Assembly (NCBI RefSeq): GCF_030272615.1
Contig: NC_081409.1
Span: 873,200,626 to 873,264,625, forward strand
DNA: 64,000 nucleotides
Direction: 5' to 3'
Source: Cryptomeria japonica
Lineage: Eukaryota; Streptophyta; Pinopsida; Cupressales; Cupressaceae
How positions within the stretch are numbered: position 1 is the stretch's first letter; every line of letters begins with the position of its first letter. The position numbers and the translations under genes were made by a program. The notes below the pieces were generated by a model. That model was not told the origin of the DNA, searched no databases, and was given only the letters and a program-made list of their open reading frames with translations. Positions 34,302-46,349 of the stretch are shown here, piece after piece.

Positions 34302-36984
34302 TTGTCTGATTGGAGAATCCATGGAAATAAAGAGAAAAACTTGAAAAAAGAAGAAAATTAGGGAGAAATGCTTGCCAAAATGAAAGATAAGCATATAAAT
34401 GTTAGACTTCCAACAAACTATGTAAAATGAAGCCCAAACTTTGCCAGCTTCTTAGGAAAATTCTATTATTAATGCTATCACTAAATCCACACACTGTAGT
34501 ATCCTATGAAATCCCTGATTTAATCTGCCATATCCAGCTTTTCCTTTAAAAAACAAATCTCAATCCAAACATCATCGTTGAAGGAGGAAAAATGACAAAC
34601 TCCAATAAATTTGCATTTATGGAAGTGTGAGAAATGTCGTGAGTTGAGTGACTTTGTCTAATTTTATATGTTAGAATTTATATCATGTCACCATCAATTG
34701 TCATCCATCTACCTCCACTCAAACTCATTCAAAATAAAAAAAACATAAATAATTATAACATTATTACTAATAATTAATAATCAACTTAATAGAAAATAAA
34801 TACTATAGTAAGAAACTGTAATACTACCAACAATCTAATACAACTCGTCTTCCTCAAACTCCATCATGATTGAAAATAGTTTTTATATTTCATTACCTTA
34901 ATCCACCCTTCTAAATGATATCATCTTTCATTAAATAATATTAATAATATAATTAATCAATAGATTGTTTAGTATAGGCATTTCCCATCAAGATTAAGTA
35001 TTTATTATGACGAATTCATATCATTTTTCAAACAAGAAAAGAATTCGATCACTTTCCTACATTTAGTAAAAATTCTTAAACATTCCAATTTTATTTTATT
35101 TCTAAATCTGACAAAAATAAAACATTCCATTTATGCTTGAAACTAATCATATGAACAAACAACTTTCTATATCCATAAGTCATTTTTGGCATGTAAGATT
35201 CTATTTAAACTCACCATGCTAAATTAAAATATTCTCGTATTCCATGTTCGAAAATTATTTAGTTATTTTCCAATCCCAAGAGAATAGTATGGGCTTTAAG
35301 TAGTGGTCGAAATTCTACAAGTTAATAGAGGCATTCAAAAGTAAAGAATTCATTTGATGGGTAGAAATTTCCTTTGGTATGCATTTGCCGAGTGAAAAAA
35401 TTGGGTGACAATTTAGGTAAACGAACAATATTATTATTTGCATTCAATCTTTACATTGTTTAGAAAAAAATATTAAACAGTTGTGTATGGTATTTAAAAA
35501 TTAATGCTTTATCACTTCTAAAAGAATTGTATTGGCAAATTAATTAAATTTTATTGTATATTTTAGTCCTTTGTACATTAGTCATGTAGTTGCTGTTCAT
35601 GTCTTTAATGACTCTATTTTGACACATCAAATGTGCCCCTACATTTTCTTCCAAGAGCTACTGCAATACACAAGCAATGTGTTTACAATAGAATCTTCAT
35701 GGGAAAATAGAATTCTCAATGGCTTTATGAAACTCATGTTGAAATTGATAAAAGACATTATCTTCCTATATTATTTAATGAAATTCTTATATAATATATT
35801 TTATCATGTGATATTAGAGAATTTTTTAATATTTTATTATGTCGACAATTTACATTTATTGATGTTTACAATTATGGTTAATGCAGCATTAAACAACCTC
35901 AAAGAACAATATTCAGATATACTTGTACTTTAACCAGATTACATTGAATTTAAAATTAAAAAAATCATTATAACATGTTAATTAAGTATATATTTAGTTT
36001 AAAAGTTTTTTATTGGAATATTATAAATAAAGAAAATAATTAGATTATATTCAAATTTTGTGTCTAAACTGATAGAACTTGTTAAGTATACATTTAGTTT
36101 AGAAGGATTTTTATTCTAATAAATAAAATAAATATAATTTAAAACGATAATATGATGGAATAATGTAATATTATACTATTATAATATATTTCAAGTGAGT
36201 CAAATAAATAAATATAACATATTTACATTTGAAATTCTAGATTTTTAATGTTCCAATATTTCAATAATTCAATTATATAAAAAGAAAAATCATAATTAAA
36301 AAAATATATGAAGTTATAATAATTAAAATTAGAAAACATGCAATCAAGTTTCACCATTTGTATTGATGTTGTATTTTATAAGTTTCATGTTTCTAAATAA
36401 GTTAGAGGTGGTTGTTTTGGACAAGAAATAGTACTCTTAGAAATAACCATTGAAAGCTTGCAAAAATAGCCAATATTCCATTTGGCTTTTTAACATTTAA
36501 TTTATTCTTTTAAACATTAAAATGTCTAAGAAAATATATTAATAAATTAAATAATATTTTTTTGAAAATGAACAATATAACTACTTATCGTTATTTAGAA
36601 CTTATTATTAATTATTTTGATTTTTGAGATTAAAATATTAAACATATATTATCATGATAAAAAATTAGACAATAAAAATATTATTATATTAGATGTATTT
36701 TTTTATTTTAGAATTAAATATTATAATTTTGTTAATAAAAAACACAAAAGTTTTAAATTTATTAAATTTAAACATAAATACTTATAACATTATTATTATT
36801 AATAAGTAATAAACTTAATATAAAATAAATAACTTGCAATGGCACCTTGGTGTGCAATGGATATGCCGAAGAGGTGTGGAAGGTCAATTAGGGACAAATT
36901 GGGTTTGTCTTTTGGATAAATTTGTGTAGTACATGAGATCAATTAGTAGTCCATTTAGAACATGATGGTGTTTATGCAATAAAG
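34302..36984. other. AT-rich intergenic, no firm gene
   Basis: Very AT-rich. A hydrophobic 120-codon frame at 35571-35933 on the plus strand has no recognisable motif and composition like its surroundings, so it is not called a gene. Confidence 0.5.
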
Positions 36985-36989
36985 GTCTC

Positions 36990-37790
36990 AATGGAGAAGT
37001 GATAAAGAGGAAAACATATATACTTTTAGAGGCCTAAAAAGAGGGAGAGGGACAAGGAGAAGGAGGGAGATGGATAGATAGAAGGATAAATGTCTAGAGA
37101 TAGAGGGGGAGAGATGAAGATAAAGTGAGATATGAAAATAGAGTGAGACGGGAAGAGGGAAAAAATTGATAGAACGATAGAGAGACATAGAGGGAGAGAT
37201 AAAGATAGAAAGATATTGGAATAGAGAGGAAGACACAGAGAGGCCTATAGAGGAAGAGGGAGAGATAGAGAGATATATAGATGGTGAGAGAGGGATAGAG
37301 AGATAGAGATGTGAGGATATATAGAAATAGAGGGAGAGGAAGAGAGGTAAAGAGAGAAAAATAGAGATAACTAGAGATATACAAATAGAGATGGAGAGAG
37401 TGTGAGAGAAATATAGGAAACATAGAAAGAGATAAACATATATTAGAGAGAAAGATAAGTTTATAAAATAATAGAGAGAGAGAGAGAGAGAGAGAGAGAT
37501 GTGTATATAAAGAGATAGAGAGATGGGCAAGAGGAAGATAGAGTGAAATAAACAGATACAAATATCATACAAGTGTGATGGAGTTAATGAGAGGGAGAGA
37601 GAGAGGTGAAGATAATGATATATAGAAAGAGTGGGGCAGAGAGATATATGGAGATAGAGATGAAGGGAGCAAGAGTTAGAGAGAAAGAAGGTGACATATA
37701 CAAGTAATAGAGAGAGGTTCAAAGAGAGAGGGAGATATAGAAAGAGGAAAAGATAAAGATAAGGAGAGAGAAATAAGAAGTGCATATTTC
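36990..37790. repeat. About 800-bp polypurine (GA-rich) tract
   Basis: The plus strand is almost entirely A and G in AGAGAGGGAGATAGA-like units, with a pure (GA)n at about 37470-37498. The complementary strand gives long Ser/Leu/Ile frames, up to 272 codons, which are composition artefacts. Confidence 0.95.
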
Positions 37791-38555
37791 GAAAGATAAG
37801 TTGCATATTTCATATAGAAAATATCTTCTACATAATTACATATATAAATAAAATTATAAATTATATATTAATTATAAAATATAATCATTATTTATCTTCA
37901 ATTCATTAATGTATTTAATAATAAAATAAAATAATTACTTACCATTATTTTTAAAAAATTTATATAAATTACAATCAACATAATCATTATAATAATACTA
38001 ATTATATTTCCTATAATTATTAATTGATTCCATTCCAATTAACCTCCCAAAACAAAATAGCCTCTTTAACAAACTTAAAGTAATCTCATTGATCTAGTTG
38101 ATGAAAAAATCAAATGTATATATTTATACCGTGTTCGTATTCCAATCTTTCCTAAAAGGTCAGTAGAATCATTGCAAAGCCGATAATTTCAATAAGAAGA
38201 CCCAGTGTAGACAGAAATGAATATCGCTGTGACCTTCGCGTACTGTTTTATTTAAGTGATGGGATTGAAGGGAAACTTCCTAGCATGGAAAATTTCTCCA
38301 TTCGGTCCACTTAATTCACTCTAACGTGCTCTCCTGAGTGCGCACATTTCTTAAAGATATTGAAGTGCTGAGTGATGCGACACCATTTCAATTTCATACA
38401 CAATCTATTGATTTTTTTTGTCGTTTCCTCATCTGCTGGTAGTCGTAAAATGACTATAACGTGCACTATATTTGCATACATATTTTCTGCCAATTTTCTC
38501 TATTGCGTTTAAAATCAGATTAATGGGCCAATTCGAGAGTACATAGAAATCTATG
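37791..38555. other. AT-rich intergenic, no gene seen
   Basis: AT-rich to about 38100, then 450 bp of more balanced sequence without coding content. It may be the outer part of dispersed-repeat copy d. Confidence 0.4.
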
Positions 38556-38559
38556 TTGC

Positions 38560-38828
38560 GTTCGGAATCACATTAGTACGATTAAATTGACAGGGCATAC
38601 AACTTTATTTCGATTGACATTCACCGCGAACAAATCGTAATAGTTTGTAGTTTCCTCCACTCACATCGCTGGCACCAACCACAACGATGTGACATCATCT
38701 TGACAAAACCAAATTGGTATTAAATACTTTATAAACAGAAGTTTTCACCATTCACTTGTATGTCGCGATTAATTCGGCTCATCTTTAAGAGAAAAGAAAC
38801 AGCTATTTTTTTTAATATTTTTTATTAT
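38560..38828 (-). repeat. Dispersed repeat family, copy d (reversed)
   Basis: The reverse complement has TCTTAAAGATGAGCCGAAT, TTTATAAAGTATTTAA, TTTGGTTTTGTCAAGATGAT and CTGTCAATTTAATCGTACTA in the same order as copy c. Its last 61 bp (38768-38828) recur at 39293-39355. Confidence 0.75.
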
Positions 38829-39292
38829 GAGAGAGTGGTTTATGTATGATCAAGTGAATTCATCTTTCAGTGTGGTGTGTTGAGCAGAGATTGGTGAAGG
38901 GCAGACATATGAGCTTAACCAGAATTTTATCAGGCATTAGCAAATTCTATTTTTACAGTGCATCTTTGTCGGATTGTAGTCCGAATTTATTTGTAAGGTA
39001 GTGAACCTTCCTTGAGGGTTGTAGCCTTCCAGATCATTGTTTGATTTGAGTAGTGAGCTTTAATCAGTGTCCCTGAATGCATGTGCATTTCCCATTGTAA
39101 TATTTACACATATTACTACAGAGTATCATCTCATTGTGGGTAGGTTCCCACCATGGTTTTTCCCTTAACCAAGTTTTCCATGTCAAAAATATTGGTGTTA
39201 TGTGTGTTGTTGTTATCTTTCTTTTTGTTGCAGTTGATCAAATCTGAAATTGTGCTTAATTTAATTAATCCAATGAAATTGTGCTTAATTTG
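38829..39292 (+). mobile_element. LTR fragment enclosed by a 61-63 bp direct repeat
   Basis: The middle matches the 19200-19600 Copia LTR in reverse, including GAATGCATGTGCATTTCCC and CCCACCATGGTTTTTCCC. It lies between two copies of a 61-63 bp dispersed-repeat segment (38768-38828 and 39293-39355). No LTR termini or primer-binding site are visible. Confidence 0.65.
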
Positions 39293-39355
39293 ATTAATTT
39301 GGCTCATCTTTAAGAGAAAAGAAACACGGCTATTTCTTTTTATATTTTTTATTAT

Positions 39356-39622
39356 CCACTTTAAAATATAAAAAAAATTAGTATGTAAATCTGATTAAAA
39401 TATGATTACTGTCTGATAACTAAAATAACAAATAAATATGTACTTAATATAAATAACAAAGATTAAGGTTTTATATGAATAAACTCTAACATTTGAAATT
39501 TGAATTTGATTTTGAATTTCAAATTAAAAGGATGAGAAGAATAAAACTTGCGTAATTATGTATCTCTAACAAAATAACATTAGTGAGGAAATCCTTCGTA
39601 ATGTGTGATTGTATAAGGAATA
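39356..39622. other. AT-rich spacer
   Basis: No gene or recognisable repeat. Confidence 0.4.
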
Positions 39623-40200
39623 TGTTGGTGTAAATTATTTCTCATAATTACACCTTACTTAAGTTCTTAGGATAATGCATTTCATCATAGTTTAGATATG
39701 AGACACTCAGGGTAGTCTGTTGTTGGTGTAAATAATTATTCATCATGGACATTATTACACCTTACTTAAGTTTACATAGGATAAAACATTTCATAGTAGT
39801 TTGGGTATGAGACACTTGGGTGTTTGTGCCACATTGGGATAGTGTGTGTAGGAGAATTTCCACCTTTTATGGTGTGATCTTCTTACTACTCTATCATATC
39901 CACTTATTGTGGAGTGATAATTCCACCTTCAGTGGGTGATCCACCTCATGTGCAATATTTTATTGTTTCTCCTACCTACCACACCTATTTCCTACCTACC
40001 CTTGTTTCTTATTGAGCCACATGTCATGTTTGTGTGCTCACATATCCATATAGACTTGCCTATATAAGCAGGCTCATTTACATTGTATGTAATGACTATT
40101 GATCATTTATCTATTGATGAGAATACAATTTTTTTAGGTCCTATATTTTGTCTCTATTTTGTACTTTTCATTGAGCTCTTGATCTTGGCAAAATATCACA
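39623..40200 (+). mobile_element. 5' LTR of element A
   Basis: Ends AAATATCACA at 40200, directly before a perfect primer-binding site. The start TGTTGGTGTAAAT occurs at 39623 and again at 39721: the first about 98 bp are duplicated, so either may be the true edge. A TATATAAGCAGGC promoter-like stretch is near 40062. Related LTR copies are at 45622-46016 and 46017-46349. Confidence 0.8.
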
Positions 40201-40213
40201 TGGTATCAGAGCC
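40201..40213 (+). promoter_or_regulatory. Primer-binding site of element A
   Basis: TGGTATCAGAGCC, the standard plant initiator tRNA-Met site, directly after the LTR end. Confidence 0.92.
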
Positions 40214-41440
40214 ATTAGAGCTTCACTAATTCATCTTTGAGAGGAACTATTGAGGTGTGAAGAGGTAGATTTGAGGAGCATCTCTTTTGGAGGCATCCTA
40301 GACCAGATTTGACCTCGCCATTGCGTTCGAGTGGGCGTTTCCATGAATTCTAAGTATAAATTCAACCTATTTTAGTGAAAGTCAAATTTCGGGCTTGGAG
40401 GAAAAATTTTACCCAATTTGGGTAGTACGGTACAGATTTTCAAAAAAAAATTAAAAAAAAATAAAAAATATTTCATTTCGCATAAATCTTTTGAATTTTT
40501 TTTTGAAAAAAAAAAATTGTTTTGGGGTTTCAACCCCCCACCACCGTACCATCCTACAAATTTTGCAGGTTGCAGGCCCCGTACACTCCGATAGGTTGCA
40601 GATTTTGCAGGTTGCAAGCCCCATACACTCCGACAGGTTGTAGATTTTGGAGGTTGCAGGCCTAGCTGTCCTCCGTGTCACACCATGTGTTGTGCCTCCA
40701 CCAGCGATCTCCTCCATGTCATGTCGTCTGTCGTTTGTTGTGTTCCCTGCCTCCACTGGTGATCTCCTTCTCCACCGACGACCTGAGCTTCGACCTCGAC
40801 GTTCTGTCTAGTCGGCCTGCATGCCAACCAGCCCGCGGCCCTCCACCACTGTCCGTTCCTATCGGTGACTGTTCTAGGCGATGCTACCGGCAACTGTCCC
40901 GAACGACATTGTCGGTGACGCTGTCACCATTGACTCGTCCTGCCGTGTCGGCCCGTCCTGCTCCCCACCAGAGTTGTCCCCACTAGCCGACAACACTTCC
41001 CTCTGGTGGACCCCGCATCATCCACCACATCATCCACTGACACGGGCCCCTCTGCTAGCCAGACCAGCATGCGTGCAACCACCTTGATAGCACACGTCAG
41101 CGCCACCTCAACCTGACCGTACAGACATGCCATCTGTTGTACACCACGTGTCATTTTTTGATTGTGCCACGTCAACAATTCATACTATACAGACGCCCAA
41201 TTAGCAGGGAGGTGAAGTTTTCACGACGGTTAGACGGCCGTCAAATTTAACCTCATTTTTTTCTGACGTCATCATTTTTTGAAAATTTGGCAGGCCCCCT
41301 CCGTCGAGCTTTTTGATTTTGCATTTCAACTTCAAAAGGCCATATCTTTCTCATAAACCTTAGGGGTTGGAAAAGTCATTGCAAAATCCTGCATATTACC
41401 CCCGAAGAGATCTAGATAGTTGTGTTCATCATTGATGAAG
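40214..41440 (+). other. GC-rich leader of element A, no gag recognised
   Basis: After an AT-rich stretch with A and T runs (40440-40520), about 500 bp at 40680-41180 is GC-rich with many CpG, unlike the rest of the window. A 42-bp repeat precedes it. Frames of 70-100 codons occur on both strands but show no motif, so I read this as untranslated leader. Element A sequence appears to continue to about 41440. Confidence 0.45.
40560..40662. repeat. 42-bp tandem repeat, 2.5 copies
   Basis: Units begin ATTTTGCAGGTTGCAGGCCCC at 40560, 40602 and 40644 (last partial), with a CACTCCGA-AGGTTG core. Confidence 0.9.
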
Positions 41441-41533
41441 GTTCACCCAACACAAGATTGTGAAACCAATATCCGTAGGGTTGTTTGCGAAGCATTTATT
41501 ACAGAGAAAGATTAGGGTTTTATTCAATGATAA

Positions 41534-44469
41534 AAAGGAGTAAGTGAATTTATTTTCTCTCACCGAGCATTCAAGCATTCCAGAACCATCAAACCAGAAT
41601 ACAAAGCAATTGAGAATTTAGGGTTAACTGGTATTTTGTACATACCAAAATTGAAGGATGAAGTTATCAGATACATTCTGAGCAGGGTTCACAATGAGTT
41701 TATCTGGCTAGATAGGCCTTACATTATCACAAAGGAAGCTATTCAAGAAGTCAGTGACTTACCCAAAGTGAGACAAGAACCTGACAGGAAAACTTCCAAC
41801 ACTGAAGTTGAGAAACTCACTAGTGCAACTCCTGATAGAAGATCAATGAGGATCAGCAAAATCACTGACAATGATGTAAAATTTGCAAGCATGATAATAG
41901 GTTACAAGGTAACTCAATCAAACCGATTGAATTCTGTTGCTATTTCATGCATTCATGTTGCATATCAGATGCTAAGGAACAATTCAAAGTATGATTTATG
42001 TGAATGGGTGAGGAGTGAATTGATGTTGAACCTTGGGAAGATCAAGGAAGTCAAGAAAGGAACTTTGAGATATGGAAATTTGATTGTTTGTTTAATGCTT
42101 TACTTCCTGAATGAGCTACCTGGTCTTGGCAAGAAGCATTGGGATCATGACATAACAATAGGTATGCAGATCAAGGAAGAAATCACCTATCTTGGTACCG
42201 ACAGAGATGAGAAACTTTGGGGGTATTTCAAAACATTCCAAGAAAACATGAGGCAGAGGGAGAGAATTTCAAAGAAAATTGTGGAGAAGTACTCCATTGA
42301 TATCTGTTTTATGGTGAAAACTGATGAAACTCTTATGGAGGGAGTTGAACTTAGGACAATCTGGATTACTGAGCTTGGATATGAGGTAGATGATAGCATT
42401 TTTGAACTCTATGCAAAAATGTTGCTAGATGCCCCATTGGATGACAAAATAGAGCATTTTGGTACAACATAAGAGAAGGCAATTGAAATCAAAACAGGTT
42501 TTAATGGGAAGAGAAGAGAGAAGAAAATATAAAAGATGTCTGCATATGTATAGGATGTAATTCATAAAATAGACACTCAAATGGGTTCTAGATCCAATCG
42601 ATAGCAAAACCGCCATTGGCTAGTACTGCAGAGGTGAAGAAGCTTGAAACTTACATTTCTACCATCGCTTCTGATTCTAACCCTGAGGACAATGAACCTC
42701 TAGCATTCAAAAGGGTACAAAGGAAGAAAGTGGATCAACCATCTATAGAGAAAAAGAAGGCAGAGCCTAGGAGGAGACTTGTTAGAAAGGCAACTAAACC
42801 AACTGCACCACCACCTTCGGCAAGGAAGCCTATACAAAAGAGGAGACCAGTCACATCTACACCGGCAACCGCAAGCCAAAAGAAGAAGAGTGATGATACT
42901 AGAACCGGTAAGACTAAAATGACTCGTGCTGAGCTAATTGATGAAATTAGAAAAGATGGAATTTTGAAAAATGTATCTATATATTATGAAGATTTAGAGG
43001 ATGATGAGAAAAATTAAATAGAAGAGGCTATTTTGTTACATATAGAAATTTATAAGAAAGCCTTAATAGAAATTTTGAAGGAGATACCTCTATCTTTGAT
43101 TAATAAACTTGATGCTAGAAGACTTGACATTGTCAAGAGAGATAGGGAGATTAAGGAAGTAGCACTTTTGGAAATATGTGGTTCTATAAACAATGAGAAA
43201 ATGAAAAGATGTATAGATGTTGCAAATAGGACAATTTTTAGTAGCAAACCCCAGTAGATAAGCCTGATGATGGGTAGAGTTAATGAGGTGATAAATGAGA
43301 CCAGTAAGGGTTGGGCCAAATTCTTCCAGAAGAATCCTAATTTTCACATCTCATGAAGAATTTGTTAAGGCTACATCTTCCACCATTCCTGACAAATCAA
43401 AAGGGAAAGGTATTTTGGATAGTTCAACTCCAATTTTGACTACACTGGCAGTAACTATAGACATACAAACACAACCGACAGTAAAGGAGAGTGTATAATC
43501 TATATGGACTAAAACTATTTTTGAGCAAGGAAATGTACAGGATACTGTAAATACTGTAGATAATACTCCACCGACAGTAAATGACACTGCACCAAATGGC
43601 GAAGCCACCGATGTAGAAGAGTTTGTAGGTAAAGGAAACTGAGTCTATACCGGCAGTTAGAATTGATTCCCTAGCAAAGGTTTTGGAAATTGACACTTCT
43701 CAGGTTGAGAAGAAATCTATCACTGAGATGAGTCCCACTGAGTTAATGATGATGGCTACTCAGAAACTATTGAAGGAGGGTACTGTAGACAAAAGAATAA
43801 TAAATCAATCAGTTATAGTATTGCACAGATTGTTACCTGATTGTAAGATTAAAGATGGAGTAGGCAAGCTCAAGACTCTAACAAAACATATTTCTAACAA
43901 TTTTCAATCTCTGAGGCAGATTGCAGACCGACAAGCTCTAGAAAGATTCACTATAGCTAAAAGAGCAGCCTTTGACCAGATCATAGAAACAAAGAAAAAG
44001 AAAATTGAGGCAAAACTCATTCAAAATTGAGAATTGTTTGAAACAAGGTACAAATATGTATAGAGTGTGTTGTAACATAGGAATTCTTACGGCTAATATA
44101 GATAGCAAATTAAAGGAGTTACATGATAAGGTAGCTAGTATTGCTAATTATTTTGATAGATTAACCACACTAACCACATTTGTTGATGGACAAATTTTTT
44201 CATTGGAGAACCAAATTTATTCTTTTGAGAAGGAGAAAGATAAATTCATTAGGAGAGAAAGGAGTCTTAGAAGATTGGTGAGTCCTAGATTGGATTCACT
44301 AGGTGTTCATAAGAGAGAGTGCATGGACATGATTGCTAAACCCACACTGATAGATGTCAAGGAAAAGGAAACACTTGCCCACTTACTAAGTGGACTCGCA
44401 TCCATATCTGACACTTTCAAACCTGGCTGGGATACATATCTTCAGTTGTTGAATAAGGCTTACCCATAA
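41534..44469 (+). pseudogene. Long accessory ORF in 3' part of LTR element B (function unknown)
   Basis: A chain of frames, broken by shifts near 42590, 43280 and 43500-43680 and a few stops, reads as one protein of about 900 residues. The N-terminal 300 residues (41534-42472) look globular (YKAIENLGLTG, WLDRPYIITKEAI, YGNLIVCLMLYFLNELPG). Next is a Lys/Arg/Pro-rich basic linker (42690-42930), an acidic helix (about 42960-43010), then helical segments (43683-44030) and a coiled-coil C-terminus (44005-44469) ending KAYP. It stops 73 bp before the first of two polypurine tracts preceding the 3' LTR. This is the position of env-like or extra ORFs in other plant LTR elements, but I recognise no gag, protease, integrase, reverse transcriptase or env motif. 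A homologous piece lies at 14111-14530. Confidence 0.6.
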
Positions 44470-44542
44470 ATTTTGAAGTTAGTTAAGCTCCAGTGAAAGT
44501 AACAGTATTCATTTATTCTTTCACTGGTCTTTGGAATTGATG

Positions 44543-44556
44543 CCAAAGGGGGAGTA
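44543..44556 (+). promoter_or_regulatory. First polypurine tract of element B
   Basis: CCAAAGGGGGAGT, 160 bp upstream of the 3' LTR. The same ATGCCAAAGGGGGA phrase recurs at 44701-44713. A second upstream copy is known in some plant Copia elements. Confidence 0.6.
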
Positions 44557-44703
44557 TGTATATATGTGAAAAATATCAGAAAAATCAGACATGATCACAT
44601 GGGAAGGATATCAGGATATCAGAAGGAGTATATTGCTCAGGAGAAGCATATTTCAGTTCAACCGACAAGGAATCCATTTTTCACATGAGTGTTGCCATCA
44701 ATG

Positions 44704-44717
44704 CCAAAGGGGGATAT
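44704..44717 (+). promoter_or_regulatory. Polypurine tract next to 3' LTR of element B
   Basis: CAAAGGGGGATAT directly precedes the TGTTGG start of the LTR, the place for plus-strand DNA priming. Confidence 0.85.
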
Positions 44718-45621
44718 TGTTGGCAATTGACACTCATCGGATTAATTTTGTTGTCATTGATGGAAATAAGATTAAATGGAAATCATTTACTGGTATTAGG
44801 ATGAATATATCGGCAAACACTGACTTTGGAGCATTCAGGGCTACACTGGCACCGACATCAGTACTTGAAGGAAGCCGACATCAAGGGAGATTTATTTAGT
44901 AAATCATTTTATAATTATTGTCGAGACTGACATTGAATAACTTTTATAAAAGCATTGTAAGTCGACATAAGGCATATTGTTTGTAATGGATATATAGGCC
45001 AGTCTACTAGGTCATTTTGAACATGATACATGATATGATATAGGAGGTGACATAGGAGAATAGAGAAAAACTGTATAATACGAAGTATATGTATGTAGAT
45101 TATTTGTATGTGAATGCTATATCATGCAATGATCTATAGATAGCTTGGAAAGCATTTTTGGAGGAGAAGAGATACCGGTAGTAGTGTTTAGGGTCTATGA
45201 ACTGGTACATAGCAGAGCTAGAACCGGAACTCTATTTGGTATAGTAGATGCATTTTTAGGTCAATTTTATTGTTTTAATTCAGCAGAAGCTTGTAGTTAG
45301 TGATACTCTTTAGTGATGAGTAGTATGCTCTAGGCAGTGTGCCTTCCTGCATGTGCAGGCCCCCATTATATGTAATATCATTTCATATGGCCAATGAATT
45401 GATATTGTGGGTCACAAATCCCACCATGTTTTTTCCTCTTTGAGGTTTTCCACATACAAATTCTGTGTTATGGTGTTCATTTATGTGGATGGTTTATTTG
45501 CTTCAAGCTATATGTTTATTTGTTTACTGGTTTATGTGTATGGTATAAAAAGATAAAATCTTGTGTTACTGATAGAACATGGATTCACCCCCCCCTCTCT
45601 CAATGTTCTTGGATCCCAACA
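44718..45621 (+). mobile_element. 3' LTR of element B, 904 bp
   Basis: Starts TGTTGGCAATTG and ends GGATCCCAACA, so the six terminal bases are inverted repeats (TGTTGG/CCAACA). A polypurine tract lies directly left. A C-rich tract is at 45588-45596. To the right the sequence resumes inside an element A LTR, so B was inserted there. Confidence 0.92.
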
Positions 45622-46016
45622 ATTTGCGTATGAGACACTTGGGTGTTTGTGCCACATTGGGATAGTGTGTGTAGGAGAATTTCCACCTTTTATGGTGTGA
45701 TCTTGTTACTACTCTATCATATCCACTTATTGTGGAGTGATAATTCCACCTTCAATGGGTGATCCACCTCATGTGGAATATTTTATTGTTTCTCCTACCT
45801 ACCATACCTATTTCTTACCTACCCTTGTTTCTTATTGAGCCACATGTCATGTTTGTGTTCTCACATATCCATATAGCCTTGCCTATATAAGCAGGCTCAT
45901 CTACATTGTATGTAATGACTATTGATCTATTGATGAGAATACAATTTATTCTTGTCCTATATTTTGTCTCTATTTTGTACTTTTCATTGAGCTCTTGATT
46001 TTGGCGAAATCTTACA
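45622..46016 (+). mobile_element. LTR of element A, 3' part, cut by element B
   Basis: Nearly identical to 39810-40200 from GTATGAGACACTTGGG on, ending CTTACA. The first about 190 bp of the LTR are missing at the B junction. No primer-binding site follows, consistent with a 3' LTR. Confidence 0.85.
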
Positions 46017-46349
46017 TGTGCACATAGGGATGATGTATGTAGGAGAATTTCCACCTTTTGTGGCCTTATCTTGTTGTTGCATTCCACCTCTGGTGGAATA
46101 TTTTATTATTTCTCCTACCGACCCTCACCTATCCTCACCTACCCTTGTTTCTCATTGAGCCACATGTCATGATTGTGTGCTCTATAACCTTGCCTTTATA
46201 ATCAGGCTCATTTACATTGTATGTAAACAACAATTCAATTTCAATCAACGCGGTCAGTTTGGTATTTAGTACAATTTATTCTTATCACACATTTTATTCT
46301 CTCTTGTTTGTGCTATCAATTAGACTCTAGATCTTGGCAAATTCTCACA
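46017..46349 (+). mobile_element. Diverged LTR of the A family, partial
   Basis: Directly after the previous LTR. Shares GTAGGAGAATTTCCACCTTTT, GAGCCACATGTCATG and the end GATCTTGGCAAATTCTCACA, but with deletions and more changes. Confidence 0.75.

Noticed and set aside
35571-35933. A 120-codon hydrophobic frame
   Set aside because: No motif, and composition as AT-rich as the non-coding DNA around it.
37094-37806. A 272-codon Ser/Leu/Ile-rich minus-strand frame with an overlapping 155-codon frame
   Set aside because: Direct translation of a GA-rich polypurine tract; no start context, domain or codon bias.
40678-41178. Four GC-rich frames of 68-103 codons on both strands
   Set aside because: Mutually overlapping, no motif; the region looks like an LTR-element leader.
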